This document shows, piece by piece, positions 36,226-47,760 of a stretch of 64,000 nucleotides of DNA. The notes beneath the pieces are model-generated. The model had not been told where the DNA came from. It saw only the letters and a list, made by a program, of their open reading frames with translations, and ran no database searches. Source of the stretch: Arbacia lixula. Taxonomy: Eukaryota > Echinodermata > Echinoidea > Arbacioida > Arbaciidae. Within the stretch, counting starts at the first letter, position 1; each line of letters begins with the position of its first letter. The position numbers and the translations under genes are program-made. The stretch is taken from positions 56,001 to 120,000 of the forward strand of contig OZ022597.1 in the NCBI GenBank assembly GCA_963669155.1. The letters are read 5' to 3'.

Positions 36226-36523
36226 TGGGGTGAAGATATTTTCCCGAAATTCCTCTGCGCATCCGATTTTTTTTATACGTCAAATCCACGCAAAAATCAT
36301 CAAGAGAATGGGCGGATTTGAACACGGGAGATCAAAGAGAAAATCTTTTAAAAGCGTTCTTTTCTGACTAGAAGCAGAGTACAATGAATCTGCATTAATT
36401 AAATGGCTGCTGGCACTCCATGACCTTAAACATCCTTGGTCTGCTCTAGCAAAGCTCACTGAATGCAAGTTGATGAACATGCAAGGATCTAATAGATAAT
36501 TTTCGTTATGTTTGCAAAATATA

Positions 36524-36721
36524 TTCACGTAGTTCAAACAATACGTTACTAAATGGGGACCCCAAAGCTTGTCCGAGGTTGGTCCGAGTAGCAACACCTA
36601 ATAGATCCAAAGTGCAGCCCATCTATTGAATCTTATTGACTAGATGCAGGTGAATGCAATAACGCGTTACTACGCAGTTAGGGGAAAAGTTGTGAATACA
36701 TTACGAAAACGGTCTATTTTA
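36524..36721. mobile_element. MITE family with TAAAGGG ends, partial copy
   Basis: Internal fragment only: GTTCAAACAATACGTTACTA, CCCCAAAGCTTGTCCGAGG, AATGCAATAACGCGTTACTA and CATTACGAAAACGGTCTA match the interior of the copy at 41900-42370. Both termini are missing. Confidence 0.7.
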
Positions 36722-36994
36722 CTTATGTCCTTGCATCGTTAACAAAATACAACAACAACAAACCACTTTCTTCGGACAATCTTCAGTACATGTTCAAAAT
36801 ACACTGACCTATTATAAAATTCATGTGGACATGACGCAAACGCGTATACGTCATATTGCGAAGAGCAGCTGCCTGTCATGCATTTTGAGTGGCGGATTCA
36901 AACCTTTTTCAAAGGGATGGATGTCCAGTTCTTTAAACAAACTCGGTCTGTCCCAAGGATATGTAAACAAATTGATGTACATCCTTTGATCAAG

Positions 36995-37156
36995 CGTTGG
37001 TGCCGTCACTCAATATTCATGACTGGCAGCTGATCTTAACAATATAATGCAAACGCAATTTCGTCATATCCACCCGGACTTCACAATAGGTTATGTGTAT
37101 TCCTAACCATGCATTCATTTCAGCTTTTGCTGATGTACTGGCAGTTTTGTTATGTA
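36995..37156. repeat. Duplicated block, copy B (left part)
   Basis: CACTCAATATTCATGACTGG and AACAATATAATGCAAACGCA parallel copy A. The block is interrupted immediately afterwards by the 37157-38466 element and resumes at about 38466. Confidence 0.65.
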
Positions 37157-38466
37157 GTAAAGGCGCTGTCACACCTTGGCGTTTTAGACAGCGTATGCCC
37201 GACGTATGAGGAATTTGGCGAATACGCTGGCGTACGTCGAATACGTTACGGGTAACGTATATTGACGTATGAAGACGTATGAAGACGTGCTCTGGACGAC
37301 CACAAAACTTATTGAACGTGTTTATAACTTACAGCTACCGCTACCGCTACCGTACAGCTACCGTATTATTCTGTCAATAGGCGGGCGCGGACATACGGGT
37401 ACGATCGTTCAAAGGTCATGCATAACAATACGTAGCTGTGGACAACTGATGAAAGCAAATTGCACGTGGAGATTCTCGGGTGAAGGCTTGCCAGGCGGGG
37501 GGTATTGAAACATTGCCCTGCCGCGGCTGTCGGACTGGCTGGTGTTGAAGAGCCATAGAAAACTTGTTTTCATCGCTCTAAGGGGTTGCTAAGCGGATAT
37601 GACGACACTCCGCGCCAGCCTATACGCCATTGTACGGTAGATGTAAGTTATAAACACGTTCAGTAAGTTTTGTGGTCGTCCGGAGCACGTCTTCATACGT
37701 CAATATACGTTGGAGTTAAAGGGCATATATTGTACTGGGAAGGCAAAAAAGCCTTCAAAAGGTAATTGTAAGCAATCTTCTTATCAATGGTCTTAAATTC
37801 ATGTATTGTCCATTGTTAAAGCTTGTTGAAAGTTATTTGCCCTCAAATGATCCACATTGGAATAATGAATGATTAATGATTAAATTCTCAAAATGTTCGG
37901 GCCAAACATTTTGAGGATTTGTGATTTAATTACTCATTACTCCAGATGTAGATCACTTGAGGGTAAATAAATTTCAACAAGCTACTAAAATGGACATTAC
38001 ATGAATTTAAGACCATTGATAAGAAGATTACTAACAATTACCCTCTGAAGGCTTTTTTGCCTTCCCATTTTGCCCTTTAAGTTACGTTCAAAGCACGTTA
38101 CTCATAGGTTAGAAGTAAGTTTTAGGGTACGCTGGACATTATCTCGACGTACATCCACGTATGAGTAACTTACGAGTAACGTGTGCCAACGTGTATCAAC
38201 GATCGCGTAACTTGCCTACAACTTATGGTCCGCGTATGCGGGACGTATGAGCCATACGCTGGCATACGTCGAAAAATTTTGTGCTTGCACTGAATTTTTC
38301 GACGACCTCGCCGTATGACGACGTATGCCAGCGTGTTTTAGCGTACTCTTATCGTATGCAAAACTTTCCCGTAACGTATTCGACGTACGCCAGCGTATTC
38401 GCCAAATTCCTCATACGTCGGGCATACGCTGTCTGAAACGCCAAGGTGTGACACCACCATTAGGCG
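37157..38466. mobile_element. Non-autonomous DNA transposon with TIRs of about 100 bp
   Basis: The left end has GGCGCTGTCACACCTTGGCG and the right end, reversed, GGTGGTGTCACACCTTGGCG. Both continue with AGACAGCGTATGCCCGACGT. A second inner inverted pair (GACGACCACAAAACTTA, about 37290 versus 37670) lies inside. The plus-strand ORF at 37269-37508 is a by-product. A separate MITE is nested at 37720-38076, so its own length is about 950 bp. It interrupts a duplicated block, proving insertion after that duplication. Superfamily not assigned. Confidence 0.85.
37720..38076. mobile_element. Kolobok-like foldback MITE, copy 2 (nested)
   Basis: Same family as 27126-27492: starts AGGGCATATATTGTACTGGG, ends CCCATTTTGCCCT, flanked by TTAA at 37716-37719 and 38077-38080, centre AAATGTTCGGGCCAAACATTT. 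It sits within the 37157-38466 element and is therefore the younger of the two insertions. Confidence 0.88.
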
Positions 38467-38660
38467 CGGCTAGGCACGTCTTTCATTTTACTTGTCTGAA
38501 AGGAAAAATTATTATAGTAACCAGTGGTAACGTTTCCACGAACTGTTTGTTTTATGATATATGATGCGGAACAGTGGGATATTACGTTTAGAGCGTTTTC
38601 ATCTTATTTTTAAAAGCATAGGAGGTTTTTTCATGTCACAACTCATGAGGGGTGAGTCTT
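38467..38660. repeat. Duplicated block, copy B (right part)
   Basis: AGGCGCGGCTAGGCACGTC and CTGAAAGG, then ATTACGTTTAGAGCGTTTTC and CATGTCACAACTCATGAGG, correspond in order to 35989-36225 of copy A. Confidence 0.6.
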
Positions 38661-38934
38661 AACTAACTTATAATAATTTTTCAAAAGTGACGACAGGTTT
38701 TAGTACTAGGTTTTAAACACAACTTTTAACACTTGAGCAAAAATTATAACAAATAAATTATAGATGGAATCATGCTGAAATGGGCACCTCAAATAGTTAA
38801 AAGATGTCAATGTTTTTCGAAGCAGGTTTCGTAAAACTTCATCAATTATTATTCTTGTAATAAATCTTGAAATTTGTAATGATATTCTAATGATTTTTAA
38901 TGATATTTTAATGATATTTTCGCTTTTTGAACCT

Positions 38935-39065
38935 AAATTTGGACATACAAGTTTGCGTGTATCAGCAAATGATTCAGAGCACAACAATGACCATTGTGCA
39001 TCATACCTGTCAAATCCACTATCAACTGCCACCACAGTGTCATTAATAATGCATCCTTCTGACAG
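38935..39065. repeat. Dispersed 130-bp repeat, copy 2
   Basis: CAGAGCACAACAATGACCAT, CACTATCAACTGCCACCACA and GTGTCATTAATAATGCATCC match the 34795 copy. It is preceded by a short tandem ATGATATTTTA-like repeat at 38878-38922. Confidence 0.65.
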
Positions 39066-39690
39066 ATACAATCAGCATTTTAATAAGGTATAGTAACGTA
39101 GACCATGGTTGGGCGGAAACGGTTCTACCGCTACCGCTTGCTATATAAGACCTTGATTGGGTACCTCCTCACTGACGAGGTACTTGATCGCCATGATATC
39201 GAAACACCTCTGCGTGGATCGGTTTCTTTGTCAGCCGCCCGGCGAAAGCGACAGCGACAACGTACCTGCAGAGCGCACAGCGGTTTACCTCGTCGGTGTG
39301 CATGTACATGCATCATCACCGTCATTCAAGCTCAAAACAGAACTTCAAAATGGGCACTTTAGATTGATAGACACGCCCTTTGGGGATTGTGAATGCATGG
39401 ACGGAGCGTTTACCCCTATTGAGTTACAAACCAAGGGCACGGTCGCGCTCCTTGCTCTTTTGTTCTACTTTCTTCTTTCAAGCTAGTTACCTCTTTATTT
39501 TCTCTTAGTTTGCGAAAGTAAGGAATACTATAGTGCGACCACTACATTGTAGCTTGTGTCCATCCCATGCAGTTTCATGATGTATCAGCTGCAGCAGCGA
39601 CATCGCGGTCTTCGTTGTCGTTACCATCATGAACATCATCTTCAGTTTCGTATTCAGCCTGCATCCCCATCATCGCGATAATAGTCATCT
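39066..39690. other. Stretch with unrecognised ORFs
   Basis: Overlapping ORFs of 64-109 codons occur on both strands at 39105-39486 in a GC-richer patch. None resembles a family I know, no splice pair stood out, and overlapping frames are equally open, so I do not call a gene. Confidence 0.35.
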
Positions 39691-40060
39691 TTATATTTGT
39701 CAAGGCCATCATCACTTCCGTGTTAATCATGAAAATCGCCATCATCATCACCATCGTCACCATCATTATCACCATCATCAACATTATCACCATCATTATC
39801 ACCATCATCACCACCATCATCATCAACATCAACATCAACATCACCATCATCACCATCATTATCACCATCATCACCACCATCATCATCAACATCAACATCA
39901 TCATCATTACCATCATTATCACCATCATCAACATCACCATCATTGCCATCATTATCACCATCATCACCATCATCATCATCGTCTTTATTTTCATCATTAC
40001 CAAAATCATTTCTCCACCTTCATCAGCTTCAACTTCACCACCACCATTATCATAATCTGC
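39690..40060. repeat. (CAT/CAC)n microsatellite
   Basis: Imperfect CAT, CAC and CAA triplets over about 370 bp. Polyhistidine, polyisoleucine and polymethionine ORFs in different frames are by-products of this repeat. Confidence 0.95.
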
Positions 40061-41899
40061 AGAAAGATGGATTTTATGAATACAGGGACTTTTTTTCTAT
40101 TATACGCTCCTGCTCCTCTCTAACAGGGAGGAGCCTTATGTACAGTATATTGCCTTCTTGGGGGAAAACTCCTTACATATTTACATACTACAAAAAGTGT
40201 TGGACCAATGATGTATGAGGTATAGACAATGATGTCCTTGGACAAACAGAACTACACATGCACCCACAACGGCGGTGCTGTTTAATACGTGTAATACATC
40301 TGGACTAACGTATGGGACGCCAAATACCATGAAACATTGTTTTTTGTTTCAATATGATTGATTCGTCCTTTGGAATCTTGAGTCTGTCTACATGTTAATT
40401 ACAGTGAATGACTGAAATCACCCACTACTGTGATTCTAAGATGAGGATCAATGATTTTATGATAGCATCAGGTGATTTTGTTTGCGTCGTAGGAAGTTAG
40501 CCAATATTAAGCTCGCGGTGCAAGTTAAACCACCATTATGATTGTGAGCATTTACCATTATGTTGATGCCTTAAATTCTGTATGCGCTACGTGTGGCTTT
40601 TGTCACCTGTAGTACACACGAATCCTATAGAGCAGCATTTTATCAGCCACATGAAGGAGTGATGTTCAGTTTTTACTAAAAATCAACGTGGTAGTCTTTG
40701 CAAGGCCTGGGAGCCTGTTTTAAAAATAGCCCTGCCTCACACAATATGACCTTATAAATAATTAAACAAAATCAATGAATCATTACTAAACATATTGTGC
40801 AGCTATCGAATTAATTTTGAATAAATTGTTACAGGTATGAGTTATGTTACCATACTTTGTGAAATAACACAAAGAAAATAATGGCCAGAAGAAAAACATG
40901 ACGATGATAATCATGGTACCGAAGGCTTTAGAGGACAATAAAGAATGCATTACACATCACGTGACTGGGGTTCTCAAGGTGCCGCCAAAGGGATTAGTAA
41001 CCCAGAAGATAAAACATGCTCCTTCAACCTGCTTACATAATAATAGACAGGTATATGGTATTCCCAGACGGCGTCATGTTCACATCAAAACATGCAAAGG
41101 AGATTGCCATCCGCATTATGATCGAGCTCCGTTCGCTGATCCTAACACCGAGGCCACATCTCGGTGTACGAGGTTAACACTTCGCATTCTAGCAGAACGC
41201 TGTCCAATTGTGTATCACTATGTGCTATACCATGTATACCGTGTATCTAAAAAAAAAAAAAACACTATACACTTTTGCAATAGAGGCCAAATAGAACAAA
41301 TTTGAATTGGGGGGGGGGGGAATTATGGATAGCTTACTGACTCAACTTTCATATGACATGGAAAACCTCTGAAAAGAATTCATGCGTAGATGAGGACTAC
41401 CCACTTTTGTATGGTATCGAAATTAGGCTGTCGCAAAAAAAAGAATGTCAAAGATGCCAGCAATCTATTCCTTCGGTCAATGGACAACCTGAAGAATAGG
41501 CAGCCAGTAGCTGAGACATTCCTTTTCTTTTTCAACACAATGTATGTGAACAATGAATATTTCAATTGAATATTCAAAATTCAACCTCTCGCAAATTTGG
41601 AAGGCTAATTCCTGCGCAGCCAAATTTTCATACCCTTTAAAAAAGTGAGCAGTACTCATTCAAGCAAGAATTATGTTTAAACGTTTTACCTCAGATGTAA
41701 GTTGAGACCATAAGCTATCCATACATGTGAATCATTCTCCCAGAATCAAATATTTTTTTTTTATAAGGCAGCTATTTCAAATCTGTAGAGTTTTTTTACA
41801 CAAATGGTAGTGTGATAATAGAACAAAAGTGTTCTAGAAAACGCAAAGGAATCGCTGGATATCGTATATTCCTATTGTAGGTTAAACTACCGCTGAATT
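40061..41899. other. Non-coding stretch
   Basis: A 135-codon plus-strand ORF at 40898-41305 ends in a poly-lysine run encoded by an A tract and is not recognisable. A G run lies at 41309-41320. No other structure. Confidence 0.4.
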
Positions 41900-42370
41900 T
41901 AAAGGGTTACTACATTAGAAAAATACGTTCTCACTAATCTATGTAAGATTATCCACTAAAATGAATTTCACATTCGTTTGCCGCAATAAAGTATAATTTT
42001 GACGAAAATTTGAAAGGTGACGTCAGAAAAGTAAAAATTCCCCAAATGCCAACGGCGTGAATAAAATATTTTATTCACGCCGTTCAAACAATACGCTACC
42101 AATGGGACCCCCAAAGCTTGTCCGAGGTTTGTCTGAGTAGCAACAACTAATAAATTCAAAGTGCATTCCATCCACTGAATACGAATGACAAGATACAGGT
42201 GAATGCAATATCGCGTTACTTCGCAGTTAGGGGGAAAGTTGTGAATACGTTACGAAAATGGTCTATTGTTGACTTGCATAAACGACGTTGAAATTCATTT
42301 TCACTGGATAATTTTGAATAGATTAGTGGCAACTAGCGGGAACTTATTTTTCTAATTTAGTAGCCCTTTA
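41900..42370. mobile_element. MITE family with TAAAGGG ends, copy 2
   Basis: Starts TAAAGGGTTACTA and ends TAGTAGCCCTTTA, with matching arms TCTATGTAAGATTATCCACT and AATTTCACATTCGTTTGCC. The interior landmarks CCCCCAAAGCTTGTCCGAGG and AATATCGCGTTACTTCGCAG run opposite to copy 1, so the two copies are inserted in opposite orientation. Confidence 0.85.
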
Positions 42371-43300
42371 TGCAGTGTCAGATTAAAACAAAATTGCATC
42401 CGTTGACTTGTAAAGTGTTTTCCTGTGCATAACAATGTTTCAGATTTTCGACGGTGGTCACTTTTATCTACATGTTGTAACTGGCGAATTCCGTTTATTC
42501 CAATGCAAAGGGGTGTGAGGTGGCCAATCTTCAGTGCTACTTCAGTGCTATAAGATAAGGTGGATGGGCCCCAAGCAAATTGATACATTAAGAACAGAAA
42601 TAAGTAACGCATAACATATTGTGACATAATGAAATCACAGAAAAAATACAAAATACAATGTACACAATTACTAAATAAAGACAAAATTCAAGATAGCTGC
42701 AAATTACTACAGATAAAAAGGACAAACATAGAGAGATAGAAAAACAAAAACAACATAAAAAGTAGGTCAACTTTGTGGTTGAATTATTCATGTTTATATT
42801 GATGGTAAAGCACAAGCTTAATTTACATTTAAAATTTCAGATTGTTTCGGCTGAGTGTAAAGCAGGGCTCAGCGTGTTCCAATATTGAGCATCAGTCTAT
42901 CATTTCTTATATAGTGGGGCCCAAATAAAACTTTCAACTAGAGAAATTCGACTGCGCGCAATCGACTTGAATGGGGACATTTAAGTATTTAAGTCGAAAT
43001 CGTAAATAGTTACTCAAATAACATCTTCTAAGCATAGAAATACAACCTAAATGGGAGAGACCTATCATATGTCATCATTGCACCACGTTTAGTGATATTT
43101 GGTCATGTATTTCACAAATTATCCCATACACAGTAGCATTTCACAATTTGACCTTGACCTTTCTGACCCGCACTACAGTCGTTTAATTGCCCTATCATCT
43201 ATCACAATCGAACCATGTTTGATGAAATTCAATGTTTTATTTCAAGAGTTGACTTTGTCCGTGACCTATGACCTATATTTCCCAATATCTAAACAGTTAG
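42371..43300. other. Non-coding stretch
   Basis: Short AT-rich ORFs only. TTGACCTTGACCTTTCTGACC at 43147-43167 contains tandem TGACCT half-sites, but this type of sequence is common in repeats and no promoter is evident. Confidence 0.4.
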
Positions 43301-43520
43301 AAGAAGAAGAAAAAAAAGAAGAAGAAGAAGAAGAAGAAGAAGAAGAAGAAGAAGAAGAAGAAGAAAAAGAAGAAGAAGAAGAGAAAGAAGAAAAAGAAGA
43401 AGAAGAAGAGAAAGAAGAAAAAGAAGAAGAAGAAAGAGAAGAAGAAGAAGAAGAAAAAGAAGAAGAAGAAGAAGAAGAAGAAGAAGAAGAAGAAGAAGAA
43501 GAAGAAGAAGGAGAAGAAGT
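43301..43520. repeat. (GAA)n microsatellite
   Basis: About 210 bp of GAA triplets with occasional AAA and GAG. It generates long Glu-rich, Ser-rich and Phe-rich ORFs that are not genes. A purine-only strand of this length could form a triplex. Confidence 0.97.
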
Positions 43521-45789
43521 CAAAAGAGGAAAAATAGAAATAAAGAAAAAGCATGTGGAGAAAAGAGGATGAATAAGAAGACAAACGATAATCTAAATGA
43601 CGATTCCTACTTATGAGCCTGTCATGGGCACAACATAATAAAATACATAAAACTGATTCAATGTAAGGCTTTCCATTCCAAATGCACAAACTGATAATAC
43701 CGCACACTTCAAAATTATGTGCGCTACAGATAAGATGACGGTACCCGCGATGACTACGGCAGAATCGCTATTCGCCGATTATGTTTTTTTTTTATTTTAT
43801 GATCATGTGACAGGATCACGTGAAGGGATCACTTTAACATTATAAAGACGTTACCTACAATCTTCAAATCGATCGCTAGCGGGACCTTTGATCACGATAG
43901 AACGTGCTGCCGCAATAATGGGCCATATCGTCTTACCGCCGTTCCTCATTTCCTTTAATAAAATTCTAAGAGCTAACTTTTTGGAGGATGTTTCGTCGAT
44001 GTCCAGGAAAAAAAAGAAGGAAATATAGGTCAGGCAAGCAAAACCTCAAGTAAAATGGAGTATTGACCGCAAGAAGATTATCGTCAAGGATTTTCTGTTC
44101 GTTAAGCACTAGACGGATAATATGAATTCGATTCAATGCAAATTTTTATTTTGTGGGCAATAAACATGATAAATGTAAGGTATCACTATAACGCCTTTGA
44201 CTTGTAATATGTAATAACTGAACACAAGGTTCGATGCACATTAAACGCAGTCTAAAAGACAAATGTATAAAACACAATCATATGGAAGTAACAAGAGCTA
44301 AAATGTACAAATTACCAAAAAGGTACTTTTAAATCACATCAAAGAAGAACCTATACAAACATAAAAGACTCTTGAGTAGAATACAGAGGATTGAGAACCA
44401 CGTTATGACTTCCGTTAATGCTATTCTCATTGTAAGAACATCATCGTTGAGCACATTGGGTAATTGGTAAGTATGATGCAATGCCAGGCAAAATGTTGTT
44501 ATATACATTACGTGTGACACAATACACTAACAGGTGGAACATGAACAGTTTTTCATGGGTTTGAGCATGCACGCTGAATTTGACCAAAGCAGAAAGGTGG
44601 ATGGCACATTCCTCGTCGAAATCAGCCCAGCTCCTAGGAATTAAAGATTTAAGATTTGCGTAATTCATTCACAAAATGCAAGAAGCGTCAACGTGTATTT
44701 TACATTAAAAAACACATTGAATAACTCATATCGTTGCAAGACATCTATTCCATTTTGGGGCATACTCCAATCGTGGGGATATCGCGTGTATGAGCAAAAT
44801 ACAACATACGCGCAACTACACAACGTTGCAGTCTTATAAAATAGACTAATGATAATTCTGGGTCCTTCTCATTTTTCTCGCGATGAAAGAGAAAGAAGAC
44901 TGCCTAGTCTATGTGTCCAGTCGGCTTCTTCATTGCAATTAACAAAGGGCATACCACTGCCTAAGTCAAATCAAGCAAACATTTCCTGTCACTGTTGATC
45001 AGTCGTGTTTATTTCCTGGACTCTCACCGAAAACTTCACACCAGCTTCAGAATGATAAGGACTTACAACATATGAAGACGGAGTGAAACCACAAATAAAT
45101 GCTTTTGCATTTGTTTAAAAAATATATTTAATACGCTCCTACCGAATGACGAGCACCTAATTGTAACAAAAAGCAACTAAAAAGCTTTCATGAAAATCTT
45201 CGTCATACCGTCTAGACAGAATGACGTCATTATTGCAATAGTGATGACTTTACCGCAATTATGGACTTCGCAGACGTTTATAAGGGGAAACGAAGTCGCC
45301 GATAGCGTTTTCGGCATATAACAATCGATAAAAACTACTAATGGTAAATCCGAATCAGTGATGGTCTGGCTCTATACTAGAATGACTCCCAGGCTGACTT
45401 ACATATTTTCTCATTCAAGTTCTACACCGTGCAGGTCCGTATGATGTAGACTAAACCTACATAGCTGGAATCCAGCTATGTAGCAGACTGGGAGAATATG
45501 AGAAGTAGTATTTCGTAATTAAACCGAATATACGTTCTATTTTCTTGATAAGAAGTATCCAAAATCAGGGAAGCCACGCAAATAGCCTACTCTGTCGCCA
45601 AAATGTACATTATGTTTTTACAGTCAAGAAAGTAAAAAAAAAAAAATAATAATAATGTGAATGCTGAATGCTGTCGTAAGACGTAAGTACATTTCTGCAT
45701 GTAGCGTTCTTGGAAAAAAACTCGTTGAGCCCTGATTATTGCAGCTCTTACCATAGTTACTACAAAAAATTGCCACAAGACAGATAAGT
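43521..45789. other. Non-coding stretch
   Basis: No gene recognised. It holds a 27-bp near-perfect palindrome at 45457-45483 (arms CTACATAGCTGGA) and short unrecognised ORFs. Confidence 0.4.
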
Positions 45790-45960
45790 TTTCTAGGCCA
45801 TGTACTTCGTAAGAATGCTCTTGAGAAAGTCGCCCTTACTGGTGATGTTCAAGGACGTAGGTCAAGAGGACGACAGAGGCTGACTTTCCTCTCTTTGGTT
45901 AGAGATACCACTGGCACAAGGCCCCTCAATATCATACGCCACTGCCAGCAAAAACAGTAA
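45790..45960 (+). pseudogene. LINE reverse-transcriptase C-terminal scrap
   Basis: Reads FLGHVLRKNALEKVALTGDV and GRRSRGRQRLTFLSLVRDTT, the GH-x-x-R ... G-x-R-x-RGRQR tail of endonuclease-type LINE polyproteins, then a TAA. Only about 55 codons remain. It lies in isolation with no recognisable upstream domain. Confidence 0.75.
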
Positions 45961-46087
45961 TTCATTTTGATACGCAACGTCAGATTCTTACAACCTATTA
46001 CAAATGATTGAATTAATACCATAGTTATGTGAGTCAACATCCTTTGAGGATTAATATGCTTTTTACACTGGCAAAACTTTCCTTATA

Positions 46088-46142
46088 GCCCGTACTATAG
46101 GTGCGGTTAAGGGGGGCCTTAGCCCGACCTATAGTACGGGGC
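46088..46142. repeat. Hairpin of CCCGTACTATAGGT
   Basis: GCCCGTACTATAGGT at 46088-46102 pairs with ACCTATAGTACGGGGC at 46127-46142, leaving a 24-nt loop. The right arm carries the motif ACGGGGCTAAG, which recurs at about 46715, 46757 and (with one change) 46966. Confidence 0.7.
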
Positions 46143-46163
46143 TAAGCTCGGAATACACTCTAA

Positions 46164-46619
46164 CCCCGTTCATATACACCGCCTATCCGCGAAAAAGGCG
46201 CAACATTTGCGGCAATTTTGCCGATGCATTACCGATAGCTGCGTATATGAACGGGAATCGCTCAAATAATGCGGTATTTGCTTCCTCCTTTTTAGCGCTT
46301 ATTTTGCGGCTTTTTCGCGGATCGAGACCTAGTAATAATACCGCAATATTGCGGTAAGCGAATCTTATAAACTGCGTCCGCAAAATAGGCGTAAATGTTG
46401 CGCCTTTAGCATCGCGCTCTGGCCTGTTGGTCGCTAATCCTACCGCTCGTATGGCTGAGCGGAGCATCTCACCATTGGTTTGGAGAGAGTCCAGCTGTTC
46501 AAAACACCGCAACATTACGGGTTTTGGGGGTGTATATGAACGGTGCTTTTGCGGCTCGCTGGAAACTTGCTTACCGATGTGCATCGGTAATAATAGCGGT
46601 ATATGGTATATGAACGGGG
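46164..46619. mobile_element. MITE with CCCCGTTCATATAC ends, 456 bp
   Basis: The left end is CCCCGTTCATATACACCGC. The right end, reversed, is CCCCGTTCATATACCATATA. Related ATATGAACGG and ATATACACC pieces occur inside (46233 and 46530). Many GCGG and GCAATATTGCGG pieces make the interior self-complementary. The 133-codon minus-strand ORF across it follows from the composition and is not recognised. Confidence 0.7.
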
Positions 46620-47154
46620 CTTCTGTTTACATTGGTTTTTACCAAAGTGGGCTCTCCCCACCTGCACTACTGGATTATTTGGCCCTGCAACAAATCAGGG
46701 CTAATCCGTACAATACGGGGCTAAGAGCTCCAGTGTAGACAGAAACAAGAAATAGTACGGGGCTAAGGAAAAGTGGTGCTAAGCTCACATGGTGCAAACG
46801 CACCTTGATGCGGAGTGGTTAAGAGCACATGTCCAGTATTCAAAAGCTATCGAGAAAGTCTGGGACTAACGATTTCGAGTGGGAACATCGTGGATTTCCT
46901 TACCCGATTTTAAAAACTAGAACGGATCTAAGAAATGCCAGTGAAAAAGAAGCTTCAAAGAATAGTATGGGGCTAAGGATAGTCCGAGGCTAAACAAAAC
47001 CCAATGCAAGAAAGGTATAAATGACACATGACCAATGCGTAAAAAACAACTTACCGATCGAGTAACCAAGTCTAGGATGACACTCAATCAAACTTCACTG
47101 TTATTAATGATATTTTCTATGCTTTGAAGTTTGAACAAATTATACACTAACTAC

Positions 47155-47760
47155 CATGCGAGTTGCCGTCAACGCGCATGGATACCTAAAACGTGTTGAA
47201 TTAATAACCAACTCTCGATGTCACATAAAATCAGAGATTAATAAATACACTATTCATACGAGTTGCCGTCAAAGCACATGGACACCTATAACGTGTTAAC
47301 TTGATAACGAACTCTCGGTATCACATTAAATCCAAGATTAATTAATGCATTAAATGTCATACGAGTTGCCGTCAAAGCACATGGGTACTTATAACGTGTT
47401 GAATTATTAACCAACTCTCGATGTCACATTAAATCGAAAATAAACTAATGCACTTTTCATACGACTTGCCGTCAAAGCACATGGACACCTATAACGTGTT
47501 AAATTGATAACCAACTCGCGATGTCACATTAAATCCAAGATTAATTAATACACTAAATGTCATACGAGTTGCGTCAAAGCACATGGACACCTATAACGTG
47601 TTAACTTGATGACGAACTATCGGTATCACATTATATCCCAGATTAATTAATGCACTAAATGTCACACGAGTTGCCGTCAAAGCACATGTACACTTATAAC
47701 GTGTTTAATTAATAACCAACTCTAGATGTCACATTGAATCCAAGATTAATTCATTTAACT
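47155..47760. repeat. Tandem array, unit about 102 bp, six copies
   Basis: GAGTTGCCGTCAA recurs at about 47159, 47259, 47361, 47462 (GACTTGCC), 47566 (one base missing) and 47669. Each is followed by GCACATGGACACCTATAACG and CACATTAAATCCAAGATTAA with substitutions. Copies differ by around 10 percent. Not coding. Confidence 0.9.

Noticed and set aside
36280-36597. 105-codon minus-strand ORF
   Set aside because: It overlaps a MITE fragment and a dispersed repeat also seen near 26.5 kb; no protein motif.
39575-40123. His-, Ile- and Met-rich ORFs
   Set aside because: Generated by the (CAT/CAC)n microsatellite.
40898-41305. 135-codon plus-strand ORF as a gene
   Set aside because: No recognisable domain, ends in a lysine run from an A tract, no splice context or conservation evidence.
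43147-43275. Nuclear-receptor-like TGACCT repeats as a promoter
   Set aside because: No adjacent transcription start or exon; similar motifs are frequent in dispersed repeats.
43099-43707. Glu-rich, Ser-rich and Phe-rich ORFs
   Set aside because: Generated by the (GAA)n microsatellite; open on both strands.
46183-46584. 133-codon minus-strand ORF
   Set aside because: It coincides with a MITE and its inverted repeats; no family resemblance.
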